A stretch of 64,000 nt of DNA, from contig NZ_JAEKKT010000128.1 in assembly GCF_019510245.1 (NCBI RefSeq), positions 1 through 64,000 of the forward strand, written 5' to 3'. Position 1 is the first letter of the stretch. The number at the start of each line of letters is the position of its first letter. Origin of the DNA: Streptomyces sp. (GTDB lineage: Bacteria; Actinomycetota; Actinomycetes; Streptomycetales; Streptomycetaceae). Below are positions 16,327 to 24,359 of the stretch, one piece after another. The translations under genes and the position numbers were made by a program. Below the pieces are notes generated by a model. That model searched no databases. It worked only from the letters and a program-made list of their open reading frames with translations, and was not told the origin of the DNA.

Positions 16327-17238
16327 GTGAAGGTCGGCTGCATCGGACTCGGCGACATCGCGCAGAAGGCGTACCTGCCGGTGCTGGCCCTGCAGCCGGG
16401 TCTCGAACTCCACCTCCAGACCCGCACCCCCGCCACCCTCGACCGGGTCGGCGACAGCCTCCGCCTGCCCGCCGGCCGCCGGCACGCGACCCTCGACGAC
16501 CTCCTCGCCCAGGACCTCGACGCCGCCTTCGTGCACGCGGCCACCGTCGCCCACCCGGAGATCGTCACCCGGCTGCTGGAGGCGGGCGTACCGACGTACG
16601 TCGACAAGCCCCTCGCCTACCGGCTCGCCGACTCCGAACGGCTCGTCACGCTCGCCGAGACGCGGAACGTGTCGCTGGCCGTCGGCTTCAACCGCCGCCA
16701 CGCCCCCGGCTACGTGCAGTGCGCCGACCACCCGCGCGAGCTGATCCTGATGCAGAAGAACCGCGTCGGGCTGCCCGAGGAACCCCGGACGATGATCCTC
16801 GACGACTTCATCCACGTCGTCGACACCCTGCGCTTCCTCGCCCCCGGCCCGGTCGAGGACGTGACCGTCCGCGCCCGGGTCGCCGACGGCCTGCTGCACC
16901 ACGTCGTCCTCCAGCTCGCCGGCGACGGCTTCACGGCGCTCGGCGTGATGAACAGGCTCAGCGGCTCCGCCGAGGAGATCCTGGAGGTCTCGGGACAGGA
17001 CACCAAGCGCCAGGTCCTCAACCTCGCCGAGGTGGTCGACCACAAGGGCCAGCCGACTCTCCGGCGGCGCGGCGACTGGGTGCCGGTCGCCCGGCAGCGC
17101 GGCATCGAACAGGCCGTGCTCACCTTCCTGGACGCCGTCCGCGCCGGGAAGGTGCTCAGCGCCCGGGACGCACTGGCGACTCATGAGCTGTGCGAGCACG
17201 TGGTACGAGAGGTTCGGCGGCGCTCCGGCGCAGCCTGA
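16327..17238 (+). CDS. Gfo/Idh/MocA family oxidoreductase
   Basis: 303 residues. The Rossmann motif VGCIGLGDIAQKAYLPVL starts at residue 2, and the signature EKP-like turn reads TYVDKPLAYRLADSERL near residue 95 (D replaces E). The second domain has VGFNRRHAPGY and a DDFIHVVDTLRFL segment carrying the catalytic-type Asp and His. These enzymes oxidise or reduce sugars and cyclitols with NAD(P). GTG 16327 begins directly at the conserved strand, with GGGGAG upstream. Its 3' end overlaps the convergent lnt gene by 83 bp. Confidence 0.85.
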   Translation: MKVGCIGLGDIAQKAYLPVLALQPGLELHLQTRTPATLDRVGDSLRLPAGRRHATLDDLLAQDLDAAFVHAATVAHPEIVTRLLEAGVPTYVDKPLAYRLADSERLVTLAETRNVSLAVGFNRRHAPGYVQCADHPRELILMQKNRVGLPEEPRTMILDDFIHVVDTLRFLAPGPVEDVTVRARVADGLLHHVVLQLAGDGFTALGVMNRLSGSAEEILEVSGQDTKRQVLNLAEVVDHKGQPTLRRRGDWVPVARQRGIEQAVLTFLDAVRAGKVLSARDALATHELCEHVVREVRRRSGAA

Positions 17239-18730
17239 CCGTCCGCACCCCCTCGGCCAGGCAGTACGCCGCCAGCACCAGCAGGGCGCCGTCCACCGGC
17301 CAGTCGCCGTACCGCACGAACGGGGTGACGCCGCGGGCGACCGGCACCTCGTAGACCCGGGCGGTGCTCGCGTCGGTGCCGAGCCACGGGCCGATGCGCC
17401 CGCCGCCCGGACCGTAGACGGCGGAGACCCCGGTGAGCGTGGCGTGGACCATCGTGCGGCCGGTCTCGGCGGCCCGTAGCGCGGCCAGCGAGGCGTGCTG
17501 CTCGGGGGCCCAGCTGTCCTGGAAGGAGGAGGTCGACGTCTGGCCGACCAGCACCTGCGCGCCGTCCTGGGCGAGATGCCGGCTCATGTCGGGGAACGCC
17601 GTCTCGAAGCAGATCATCGGGCCGATCCGCAGCCCGTGGCCGACGTCCATCACCACCTGCTCGGTGCCGCGCCGCCGGTCCTCGCCGGCCGCCTTGCCGA
17701 CCGAGGTGGCCCAGCCGAGCAGGGACCGGGCCGGTATGTACTCACCGAACGGAACGAGCCGCATCTTGTCGTACCGGTCCCCGGTCGGGCCGTCGGCGCC
17801 GACCAGGAGGGAGCTCTTGTAGATGCCGGGCCGGTCGGAGCGCCGGGCATCCACGTTGACCAGGATGTCCGCACCGGTCGCTCGGGAGAGGGCGGCGATC
17901 CGCCGTGCCAGATCGGGCCGGTCCCCGAGGTCGTACCCGACACTGCTCTCGCCCCAGACGATCAGATCGGGATGCTGCCCGGCCAGCTGCCGGGTCAGCT
18001 GCTCCTCCCGGTCGAACCGCCGGACGCCGCTGTCGGTGCCGTCGACGATGCCGGGCTGTACGACGGCGATCCGGACGTGACCGTCGACGTCCGGGCGCGG
18101 TGACCACACCCAGGCGGCCGAGGTCGCCGCGGCCGTGGCCACCAGCGAGGCCACCGCGGGGACCCGGGCCTCCCGCACGGATATCAGCACGGCGACCGCG
18201 ACGTTGACGGCCACCACCAGGAAGCTCAGCAGCCACACCCCGCCGACCGAGGCCAGCCGCAGCGCCGGCGACACCTGCCACTGGGTCGCACCCAGCATGC
18301 CCCACGGTCCGCCGAGCCCCTGCCAGGACCGCACCAGCTCCACCATCAGCCAGCCCGAGGGCAGCACCAGCACCGCGGCCGCGGCCCGCCCCGGCGACGG
18401 CACCCCGCCCAGCAGCCGGCGCGTCACCCAGCCCCAGGGCGCCCAGAACACGCTCAGCAGGCCGGCGATCAGGAAGATGAAGACGTGCAGGCTCGGCAGC
18501 AGCCAGTGGTGCACGGCGACCATGAACCCGAACCCGCCGCACCAGCCGTCGTACGCCGCCCGCCGCCCGGTCGGTGCCGAGCGCGCCAGCAGCAGCCACG
18601 GAACCAGCGCGACATACGCGAACCACCACAGCGACGGCGCCGGAAAGGCCAGGACCGGCAGCGCGCCCGCGAGCGCCCCGACGCAGGAGCGCCGCCACGG
18701 GGAGCTGAGCCAGCGCTCGACGGTCCTCAT
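17156..18730 (-). CDS. lnt: Apolipoprotein N-acyltransferase
   Basis: 524 residues. The N-terminal 200 residues are membrane helices (ALAGALPVLAFPAPSLWWFAYVALVPWLLLA onward). The C-terminal half is a nitrilase-like domain with the triad visible in order: Glu in LIVWGESSVGYDL, Lys in YDKMRLVPFGEY and Cys in MICFETAFPDM. Lnt adds the third acyl chain to lipoproteins in the membrane. Streptomyces often has two Lnt homologues, and this may be the second one. ATG 18730 has AGGAGG six bases upstream. Its 3' end overlaps the convergent Gfo/Idh gene. Confidence 0.92.
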   Translation of the reverse strand: MRTVERWLSSPWRRSCVGALAGALPVLAFPAPSLWWFAYVALVPWLLLARSAPTGRRAAYDGWCGGFGFMVAVHHWLLPSLHVFIFLIAGLLSVFWAPWGWVTRRLLGGVPSPGRAAAAVLVLPSGWLMVELVRSWQGLGGPWGMLGATQWQVSPALRLASVGGVWLLSFLVVAVNVAVAVLISVREARVPAVASLVATAAATSAAWVWSPRPDVDGHVRIAVVQPGIVDGTDSGVRRFDREEQLTRQLAGQHPDLIVWGESSVGYDLGDRPDLARRIAALSRATGADILVNVDARRSDRPGIYKSSLLVGADGPTGDRYDKMRLVPFGEYIPARSLLGWATSVGKAAGEDRRRGTEQVVMDVGHGLRIGPMICFETAFPDMSRHLAQDGAQVLVGQTSTSSFQDSWAPEQHASLAALRAAETGRTMVHATLTGVSAVYGPGGGRIGPWLGTDASTARVYEVPVARGVTPFVRYGDWPVDGALLVLAAYCLAEGVRTVRLRRSAAEPLVPRARTAHESPVRPGR

Positions 18731-18806
18731 CCATCGCCTCCTGCCTGCGGGTCCTTCCAGTGTGCGGGACCCGGCGGGATCTCCGACAGGGGGCATGGGC
18801 GCGGGC

Positions 18807-19292
18807 TCAGTCGGACACGGCCACCGCACGCGGGTCGGGCAGCCTGCGCCACCGCTCCTCGACGACCACCTGGCGCAGCCGCCAGCCGTCCGGGGTGCGC
18901 AGGAACGCGAAGGAGTAGCGGCCGCCGCACACGAAGTCGGGGGCGGTGGAGGCGCCGTCGCCGCCGGCGAAGCGCATGGGGTTGACGTAGTCGGCCTGCA
19001 TTCGGGCGGTGTCGCCGGTGTCGTGGTCCAGAATCCCGAAGCGCACCCGGCGGTTGACGATCAGATGCTGCCGCATCGAGAAGAGGGTCAGGTTCTCCGC
19101 GAGCCACCCGGCCACCTGCCCGGCATCGCCCTCTATCCCGCCGGCCGAGCGGTAGTCGGCCCGCCCGTCCGCCGTGAACAGCCTCCGGTACGCCGCCCAG
19201 TCACCGTCGTCGACGGCCACCGCGTACTCGGTGACCATCTCGTCCACGGCCAGCCGGTCCATCACGGTCGCGAGCTCCACGCGCTGCGTCAT
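18807..19292 (-). CDS. SnoaL-like / NTF2-fold protein
   Basis: 161 residues from ATG 19292. The fold is seen in MDRLAVDEMVTEYAVAVDDGDWAAYRRLFTADGRADYRSAGG and the C-terminal GRYSFAFLRTPDGWRLRQVVVEERW, the pattern of SnoaL_4/ring-hydroxylating-dioxygenase-beta-like proteins. Such small cone-shaped proteins act as isomerases, cyclases or dehydratases, often with a nearby SDR. An SDR starts 357 bp away in the divergent direction, but no joint pathway can be shown. Confidence 0.8.
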   Translation of the reverse strand: MTQRVELATVMDRLAVDEMVTEYAVAVDDGDWAAYRRLFTADGRADYRSAGGIEGDAGQVAGWLAENLTLFSMRQHLIVNRRVRFGILDHDTGDTARMQADYVNPMRFAGGDGASTAPDFVCGGRYSFAFLRTPDGWRLRQVVVEERWRRLPDPRAVAVSD

Positions 19293-19648
19293 CGGCTCAG
19301 TGTTGGGCACGGGGCGGGCGGAGCCAAGGGGCGCGGGCGATATTCGGTGATGTTCGAAGCCGGCCACCCGGGGCCCCCGGCCTGTGAACGGTGGGCCGGT
19401 CGAACGGGAATCCGGGTTCCGTGTCCGTGTCCGGTACGCGGACTCCACGTCACCGAGTTCCTCGTCGAGTTGTGCCGATGAGTCCGATGCACAGCGTGAC
19501 CTACTCGACCGGAGACATGCTGCGCTGGGCCGGTCGCATTCGGCCTCGTGGCGGTGATGATCACCGCGTGGCGCTGGGGCAAGGCCGACCAGCTCCCGTG
19601 CGCCCGCCGTCGTAAGATCGTCGTCCGGTCGGTCCGAGGAGGTTCGCG
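19293..19648. other. Divergent intergenic region
   Basis: Between the SnoaL-like gene and the SDR. A short open frame (from ATG 19478, 45 codons ending TAA 19615) has no recognisable features. I see no clear promoter, hairpin or repeat. Confidence 0.4.
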
Positions 19649-20389
19649 ATGGCACGTCCCGTCACGGTGGTCACCGGTGGCAGCCGCGGTATCGGCGCGG
19701 CGACCTGTCTGCGGCTCGCGGCCGACGGCCACGACGTGGTGATCGGCTGGGTCCGGGACGGGGACGCCGCCGAGGCGGTCGCCGAGGAGGTGCGCAGAGG
19801 CGGGGCGCGCTGCGCCGTCGTCCGGGTGGACACGTCCGTGGAAGCCGATGTGGAGGGGCTCTTCGACGCGGCGGAGCGGGAACTGGGGGCCGTGACCGGC
19901 CTGGTGAACAACGCCGCCGTGACCGGGCCGTTCGGGCGGCTCGCCGACGCGGAGACCGCGGATCTCCGCCGGGTCGTGGAGGTCAACCTGCTGGGCACGC
20001 TGCTGTGTTCGCGCCGTGCCGCCCGGCTGATGGCGGCACGGGGGAGCGGTGCGATCGTCAACGTGTCCTCGGCGGCGGCCACCCTCGGCAGCCCCGGCGA
20101 GTACGTCCACTACGCGGCGACCAAGGCGGCCGTCGACACCCTCACCGTGGGCCTCGCCAAGGAACTCGGCCCCGACGGAGTGCGGGTCAACGCGGTGGCA
20201 CCCGGCGTGATCGACACGGAGATCCACGCGGCGATGGGCGACCCCGGCCGGGCCGAACGGGTCGGTCGCACCACGCCGTTGGGCCGCGCCGGGCGGCCCG
20301 AGGAGATCGCCGACGCGATCGCCTGGCTGCTGTCGCCCGAGGCCTCCTACACGACGGGCACGGTGCTGCGCGTCTCCGGCGGCCGCTGA
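19649..20389 (+). CDS. SDR family oxidoreductase
   Basis: 246 residues, classical SDR: TGGSRGIG cofactor loop at residue 10, NNAAV near 88, and catalytic NVSSAAATLGSPGEYVHYAATKAA near 137-160, with NAVAPGVIDTEIH following. The C-terminal PEASYTTGTVLRVSGG fits FabG-like members. Well-placed GAGGAGG precedes ATG 19649. The substrate is unknown; it appears to be a single-gene unit converging on a small conserved gene. Confidence 0.87.
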   Translation: MARPVTVVTGGSRGIGAATCLRLAADGHDVVIGWVRDGDAAEAVAEEVRRGGARCAVVRVDTSVEADVEGLFDAAERELGAVTGLVNNAAVTGPFGRLADAETADLRRVVEVNLLGTLLCSRRAARLMAARGSGAIVNVSSAAATLGSPGEYVHYAATKAAVDTLTVGLAKELGPDGVRVNAVAPGVIDTEIHAAMGDPGRAERVGRTTPLGRAGRPEEIADAIAWLLSPEASYTTGTVLRVSGGR

Positions 20390-20400
20390 ACCCCGGCCGG

Positions 20401-20580
20401 TCAGGCCGCCTCGATGATCTGCTCGCGGATCGCCGCGGCCCACTCGACCACCAGCAGTTCGTACTCCGTCCGCTCCTGGGCCGACAGCGTTCCGCCCGCG
20501 CGCAGCCACAGCGCCCGGATGTGCTCGTTGACCTCGGCAGCAGACCGCACGGAACCAGGGGTTCGGGAATCGGGGGACAT
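20401..20580 (-). CDS. Small conserved-type protein, 59 residues
   Basis: An ATG at 20580 opens a 59-residue frame to a TGA at 20401. The protein begins MSPDSRTPGSVRSAAEVNEH and continues IRALWLRAGGTLSAQERTEY, then a helical tail ELLVVEWAAAIREQIIEAA. The composition is balanced and amphipathic helices are evident, unlike shadow frames in this DNA. Very similar short proteins are familiar from Streptomyces genomes, always without function. It ends 12 bp from the convergent SDR stop. Confidence 0.7.
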   Translation of the reverse strand: MSPDSRTPGSVRSAAEVNEHIRALWLRAGGTLSAQERTEYELLVVEWAAAIREQIIEAA

Positions 20581-20919
20581 GAGAAACAGCGTAGGGGCAG
20601 GAACTGACCGTGCGCTACCGGGCCACTACGCAGACCGTATGGGGTTGGTCACGGGCGACACGCCGGGCGGGCGGCCGCGCATTGGCATTTGCCAGGCGGA
20701 TCGCCGGGGTTCCGACCGGTCCTGGTGCCGCTGGGCAGGACTTCGCCCTCGCCGAAGCGGGTGCGGCGGCCTCGGACCCCGCGAGAACGACGGAAGTCGG
20801 GGGTTGGCTGAGATGCGGCGCCAGGGCGTCGGCGCCTGAATGCTGCCCGGTCGTCCACTCGTCGCGCCTTCGCCGCCCCTTTGGAGTCCCTCGACGCCGA
20901 GCCCGTCGTCACCCCGTCG
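20581..20919. other. Intergenic region with no gene seen
   Basis: 339 bp between the small gene and the XRE gene. Only a short direct repeat (GTCGTCACCCC twice near 20907-20927, the second copy forming the XRE stop) and a GGCGCC pair near 20820-20836 were noticed. Confidence 0.4.
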
Positions 20920-21744
20920 TCACCCCGTCGGCAGCGCCGAGGCGAGCAGGGCGAGCCTCTCGGCGCTGCCGCTCCCCGGGTCCGGATGGTAGACGACGAG
21001 GGTCTGCCCCGCCGCGCCGCTGACGTTCAGCCGCTCCCTGTTCAGCCGTAGCCGGCCGACCTGGGGGTGGTCGACGACCTTGGCCGCGCCCTCGCAGGAC
21101 GCCACGTCGTGACGGGCCCAGAGGCGGCTGAAGTGCGGGCTGGCGAGCGAGATTTCGCCGACGAGCTCGATGACGCGCGGGTCGTCGGTGTCGGTCCCGA
21201 CGGAGCGCCGGAAACCGGCGACCATCCCGGCGCCGGCCTCCTCCCAGCCGGGGGGGAGGGCCTGCTCGGCGGGGTCGAGGAACATGTCCCGCAGCCGGTT
21301 GGCGCCGACCGAGAAACGTGGCGACAGCGCGGTCGCCAGGGCGTTGACGGCGAGGACGTCGAAGTAGCGGCCCTCGACGAGCGCGGGGAGCGGGAGCGCG
21401 GCGACGAGCTGGGCGACGCCGGGCGGGACGGTCTCCTTCCGGGCACGGCGACGGCGCCGGCGGGGCCGCTCGGCACCGAGGCGGAGCAGGTACGCCGTCG
21501 CGTCCTCGTCGAGCCGCAGCACGCGCGCGAGGGACTCCAGGACCTGCACGGAGGGGTTGCGGTCGCGGCCCTGCTCCAGGCGCAGGTAGTAGTCCGCGCT
21601 GATGCCCGCCAGCATCGCGACCTCCTCCCGGCGCAGGCCCGGCACCCGCCGTATCCCCACCACGGGGATGCCGACCTGCTCCGGCGTGACGAGCTCGCGG
21701 CGGGCGCGCACGTACGAGCCCAGCGGGTTCGGTTCGTCGGTCAT
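20920..21744 (-). CDS. XRE-family regulator with MmyB-like ligand domain
   Basis: 274 residues from ATG 21744. The helix-turn-helix is GIRRVPGLRREEVAMLAGISADYYLRLEQGRDRNPSVQVLESLARVL (residues about 30-75). The MmyB-like domain follows (VEGRYFDVLAVNALATALSPRFSVGANRLRDMFLDP) and ends with the family signature HPQVGRLRLNRERLNVSGAAGQTLVVYHPDPGSGSAERLALLASA. It is divergent from an alpha/beta hydrolase, a very common arrangement in Streptomyces, where the regulator represses its neighbour until a small ligand binds. Confidence 0.92.
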   Translation of the reverse strand: MTDEPNPLGSYVRARRELVTPEQVGIPVVGIRRVPGLRREEVAMLAGISADYYLRLEQGRDRNPSVQVLESLARVLRLDEDATAYLLRLGAERPRRRRRRARKETVPPGVAQLVAALPLPALVEGRYFDVLAVNALATALSPRFSVGANRLRDMFLDPAEQALPPGWEEAGAGMVAGFRRSVGTDTDDPRVIELVGEISLASPHFSRLWARHDVASCEGAAKVVDHPQVGRLRLNRERLNVSGAAGQTLVVYHPDPGSGSAERLALLASALPTG

Positions 21745-21877
21745 CCCGCCACCGTAATGCGGCCACCGCGCTCGTGCCTGGCCCTGCCACCCCCAGGACC
21801 GCCAGGGCTCTGCCCCGTCCGGAGCCGGAGCGCAAGCGTGGTCGGTGACAGCGACGAGCAAGCCGAGGAGCGCGATC

Positions 21878-22585
21878 ATGTCGACATATCTGCTGGTACA
21901 CGGCGCCTGGCACAGCGGGGAGTGCTGGGAGCGGGTGGTCCCCCTGCTGGCGGCGGCGGGGCACCGGGTGTACGCACCCTCCCTGACCGGTCATGGCGAG
22001 AAAACCCGGCTGCTCGGTCCGGACGTGGGCCTCGACACCCATGCGGCCGACGTCCTCGCGCTGATCAGGGACGAGGACCTCACCGACGTCGTCCTCGTCG
22101 GGCACAGCTACGCGGGGCTGGTCATCTCCTCCGCGGCCAACGAAGTCCCGGACCGTGTCGGGCACCTGGTCTACCTCGACGCGATGGTCCCGGAGCACGG
22201 CGAGACCGCGGCCGACATACAGCCCGCGACCCTGGGCCTGATCGAGAGGGCGCTCGCGTCCGACAGCGGCTGGCGGGTTCCGCCGCTGCCCGAACTGCCG
22301 CTGCCTTACGGACTGTTCGGGGTGACCGAGGCGGCGGACGTGGCGTGGCTGCGCGGCATGCTGTCCGACCAGGCGGTGCGCAGCTTCCAGCAGCCGGTGC
22401 GGCTGGACGATCCGGCCGTCCGCACGATCCCCCGGACCCACATCCACTGCGTGGCGAACGTTCCGCAGGGCATCGTCCGCCGTCCGGTCCCCGCGGCCCA
22501 GCAGGTGTGGGAACTGCCCACCGGTCACGACTGCATGATCACCATGCCGGCCGAACTCGCCGACCTCCTGCTCAAGCTGGGCTGA
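21878..22585 (+). CDS. Alpha/beta hydrolase, salicylate/MES-esterase-like
   Basis: 235 residues from ATG 21878, with GAGGAG ideally placed. The oxyanion-hole HGAWHSGECWERVVPLL is near residue 8, the nucleophile Ser in VGHSYAG near 80, an acid in VYLDAMVPEHGE or later, and His in LPTGHDCMITMP near 217. The length and motifs match the plant methylesterase/hydroxynitrile-lyase-like group found in actinobacteria. It is the probable target of the divergent XRE regulator. Confidence 0.88.
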   Translation: MSTYLLVHGAWHSGECWERVVPLLAAAGHRVYAPSLTGHGEKTRLLGPDVGLDTHAADVLALIRDEDLTDVVLVGHSYAGLVISSAANEVPDRVGHLVYLDAMVPEHGETAADIQPATLGLIERALASDSGWRVPPLPELPLPYGLFGVTEAADVAWLRGMLSDQAVRSFQQPVRLDDPAVRTIPRTHIHCVANVPQGIVRRPVPAAQQVWELPTGHDCMITMPAELADLLLKLG

Positions 22586-22739
22586 TCCCGAGACGGTGCA
22601 CCAGCCTCTGCGACGCATGGCCGAGGAGGCGTCACGCATGCTGTTCGGCCCTGCGGAATCCGGCAAAGCCGCCCAGCGCATCGAGCTGGCGACGCACTTG
22701 GTGGAAGGACAGAGCACAGCCCCGCCAAGTGAGTCGTGA
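22584..22739 (+). pseudogene. C-terminal remnant of a LacI-family repressor
   Basis: Starting inside the hydrolase stop region, one frame reads DPETVHQPLRRMAEEASRML, then a short loop, then QRIELATHLVEGQSTAPP and TGA 22737-22739. This is the standard tail of LacI/GalR proteins (TVxQPLxxMGxxAxxLL ... RVELxTELVVRxSTAPP). The rest of the repressor (about 290 residues) is missing, so only a stump remains. It lies next to the end of a sugar-import operon, where a LacI regulator would be expected. The stump implies a deletion that joined the hydrolase to it. Confidence 0.75.
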
Positions 22740-22837
22740 GGAACCCACCCGAGCCCACGGGACCGCGGGGCGAGGGCCGTGTGCCGGCCGAGCGACATGT
22801 CGAACGGGTCGGGTCCGGTTCACCCGGCACTCGGGAC

Positions 22838-22872
22838 GGGCGGTGGGCCGACATGGTGTCGGCCCGCCGCCC
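22838..22872. terminator. Strong terminator hairpin
   Basis: Arms 22838-22853 (GGGCGGTGGGCCGACA) and 22857-22872 (TGTCGGCCCGCCGCCC) form a 16-bp stem with one wobble and a TGG loop. It lies nine bases past the stop of the GH4 gene and so ends the minus-strand sugar operon. Confidence 0.88.
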
Positions 22873-22880
22873 GCGGTCGC

Positions 22881-24191
22881 TCACGAGCCCAGGAGAGCGC
22901 GCAGCCCGGGTTGGAGGAGCTCGCCATGGGCGCTGACCATGTCGTCACACAAGCGCCAGACGTCCTCGACCGGCAGGGCTGCGGCCGTGGCGGGGTCGGT
23001 CATCGCCGCGTGCCTGATGTGCCGCGGGTCGTCTTCGATCGCCGCCCGCACCACCAGGTCGTTCGCGCTCAGATAGGTGCGGTTGAGCGCCGCGAGCTGG
23101 GGCGGCAGGGAGCCGACGCGGGTGGGCTGGACGCCCAGCGAGTCCACCAGGCACGGCACCTCGACGGTCCCGTGCGCGGGCAGGTTGTCGATCAGGGACC
23201 GGTTGGGGACGTTGCCGTAGACCGTGCGCGGGGTGCCGTTCACCATGCTGTGGATGATCTGCGGCGCGTACTCCATCGTCCCCTCGACGGCGACCGGCCT
23301 CCCGGCGGTCAGCGCGTCGCGGGTCCTCTCGTACGTGGCGACGTTCTCGTCGACGATCTTGAGGTACTCGCCGATCGGCAGCCGCAGCCGCTCCACCTCG
23401 CCGTCGTGGTGCAGATACCAGGGCACGTACTCGGAGGAGTGCTCGCTGGTCTCCGTGGGGTAGTAACCCAGCCGGCGGTACATGTCGATGCGGACCCTCC
23501 GGCGCAACTGGTCGTCGGAGGCGATCAGTTCGTCCAGCTTCGGGTAGAGGCTCCGGCCCTGGTGCTCGAACCGCAGCACCCACGCCTGATGGTTGACGCC
23601 CGCGGCGTGGTAACTGATCTCCTCGTAGGGCACCTCGACCAGGTCCGCGAGGTCGCGCATCGTCCAGTACACCGAGTGGCACAGGCCCACCACACGGGTC
23701 AGGCCGGTGGCCTGCGTCAGGTACTGCACGTTCATGGCCATGGGGTTGGTGTAGTTCAGCAGCCAGGCCTGCGGGCAGACCTCGGCGACGTCCCGCCCCA
23801 GCTCCTTCAGGAACGGGAACGTGCGCAGGGCACGGAAGATGCCTCCGATGCCGAGGGTGTCGCCGATGGTCTGCCGGACGCCGTAACGGGCCGGTACCTC
23901 GAAGTCGGTCCGGGTGGCCTCGGCCATACCGATCTGCACGATGTTGATGACGAAGTCGGCGTCGGCCAGGGCTTCGCGGCGGTCGGTGTGCGCGGTGACG
24001 TTCGGGCGGGCGCCGAGCGTGTCGGCGATGCGGACGGCGGCCGCGTGCGCGGTGGCCAGGCGTTCGGTGTCGATGTCGTGCAGCGCGACGTGCGCGGACT
24101 CCAGTTCGGGGAACGCGAGGAGGTCGGCGAGCAGTCCCTGGGTGAAGACGACGCTGCCTGCGCCGATGAAGGCGATCTTGGGGGTGGTCAT
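22881..24191 (-). CDS. GH4 NAD-dependent glycosidase, alpha-galactosidase (MelA) type
   Basis: 436 residues. GH4 hallmarks are the NAD-binding IAFIGAGSVVFTQGLLADLL at the N-terminus, NIVQIGMAEATRTDFEVPARYG, LNYTNPMAMNVQ, the metal-binding GLCHSVYWTM and the catalytic region YHAAGVNHQAWVL. The C-H-S-V form of the Cys motif is the MelA/alpha-galactosidase type; phospho-glucosidases carry C-N. GH4 enzymes cleave by an oxidation-elimination mechanism in the cytoplasm with NAD and Mn. Given a GH114 gene and agaS nearby, an alpha-galactosaminide is a plausible substrate (inference). Its start overlaps the stop of the PfkB fragment (ATGA). Confidence 0.9.
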   Translation of the reverse strand: MTTPKIAFIGAGSVVFTQGLLADLLAFPELESAHVALHDIDTERLATAHAAAVRIADTLGARPNVTAHTDRREALADADFVINIVQIGMAEATRTDFEVPARYGVRQTIGDTLGIGGIFRALRTFPFLKELGRDVAEVCPQAWLLNYTNPMAMNVQYLTQATGLTRVVGLCHSVYWTMRDLADLVEVPYEEISYHAAGVNHQAWVLRFEHQGRSLYPKLDELIASDDQLRRRVRIDMYRRLGYYPTETSEHSSEYVPWYLHHDGEVERLRLPIGEYLKIVDENVATYERTRDALTAGRPVAVEGTMEYAPQIIHSMVNGTPRTVYGNVPNRSLIDNLPAHGTVEVPCLVDSLGVQPTRVGSLPPQLAALNRTYLSANDLVVRAAIEDDPRHIRHAAMTDPATAAALPVEDVWRLCDDMVSAHGELLQPGLRALLGS

Positions 24192-24316
24192 ACCGGGGTT
24201 TCCTCGGTCTCGGAAGGGCGGGAGAGGACGTCGTCCCGCGTGGGCCGTGTGGTCGTACCGACGGTGACGTCAGGGGCGGCGTCGCCGATGACGAGCACGT
24301 CGAAGGTGTGCGGCAC
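24188..24316 (-). pseudogene. N-terminal remnant of a PfkB-family sugar kinase
   Basis: A 42-residue frame from GTG 24316 reads MPHTFDVLVIGDAAPDVTVG and then an unrelated tail (TTTRPTRDDVL...ETPV) to TGA 24188-24190, which overlaps the GH4 start. The first 20 residues are the first strand and GD-x-x-x-D motif of ribokinase/PfkB proteins. The remaining 270 or so residues, including the catalytic GAGD region, are gone. A tagatose-6-phosphate kinase of this family would complete the amino-sugar pathway in this locus. The fragment is kept in frame with the operon and may now act as a translational coupler. Confidence 0.7.
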
Positions 24317-24359
24317 TGAGGTGTTCCTGCCTGGGTGGTGTGTCGGGTGACGAGGGGGA

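Noticed and set aside
19478..19615. 45-codon frame upstream of the SDR
   Set aside because: It has no good ribosome site, no motif and a composition like random frames; I left it unannotated.
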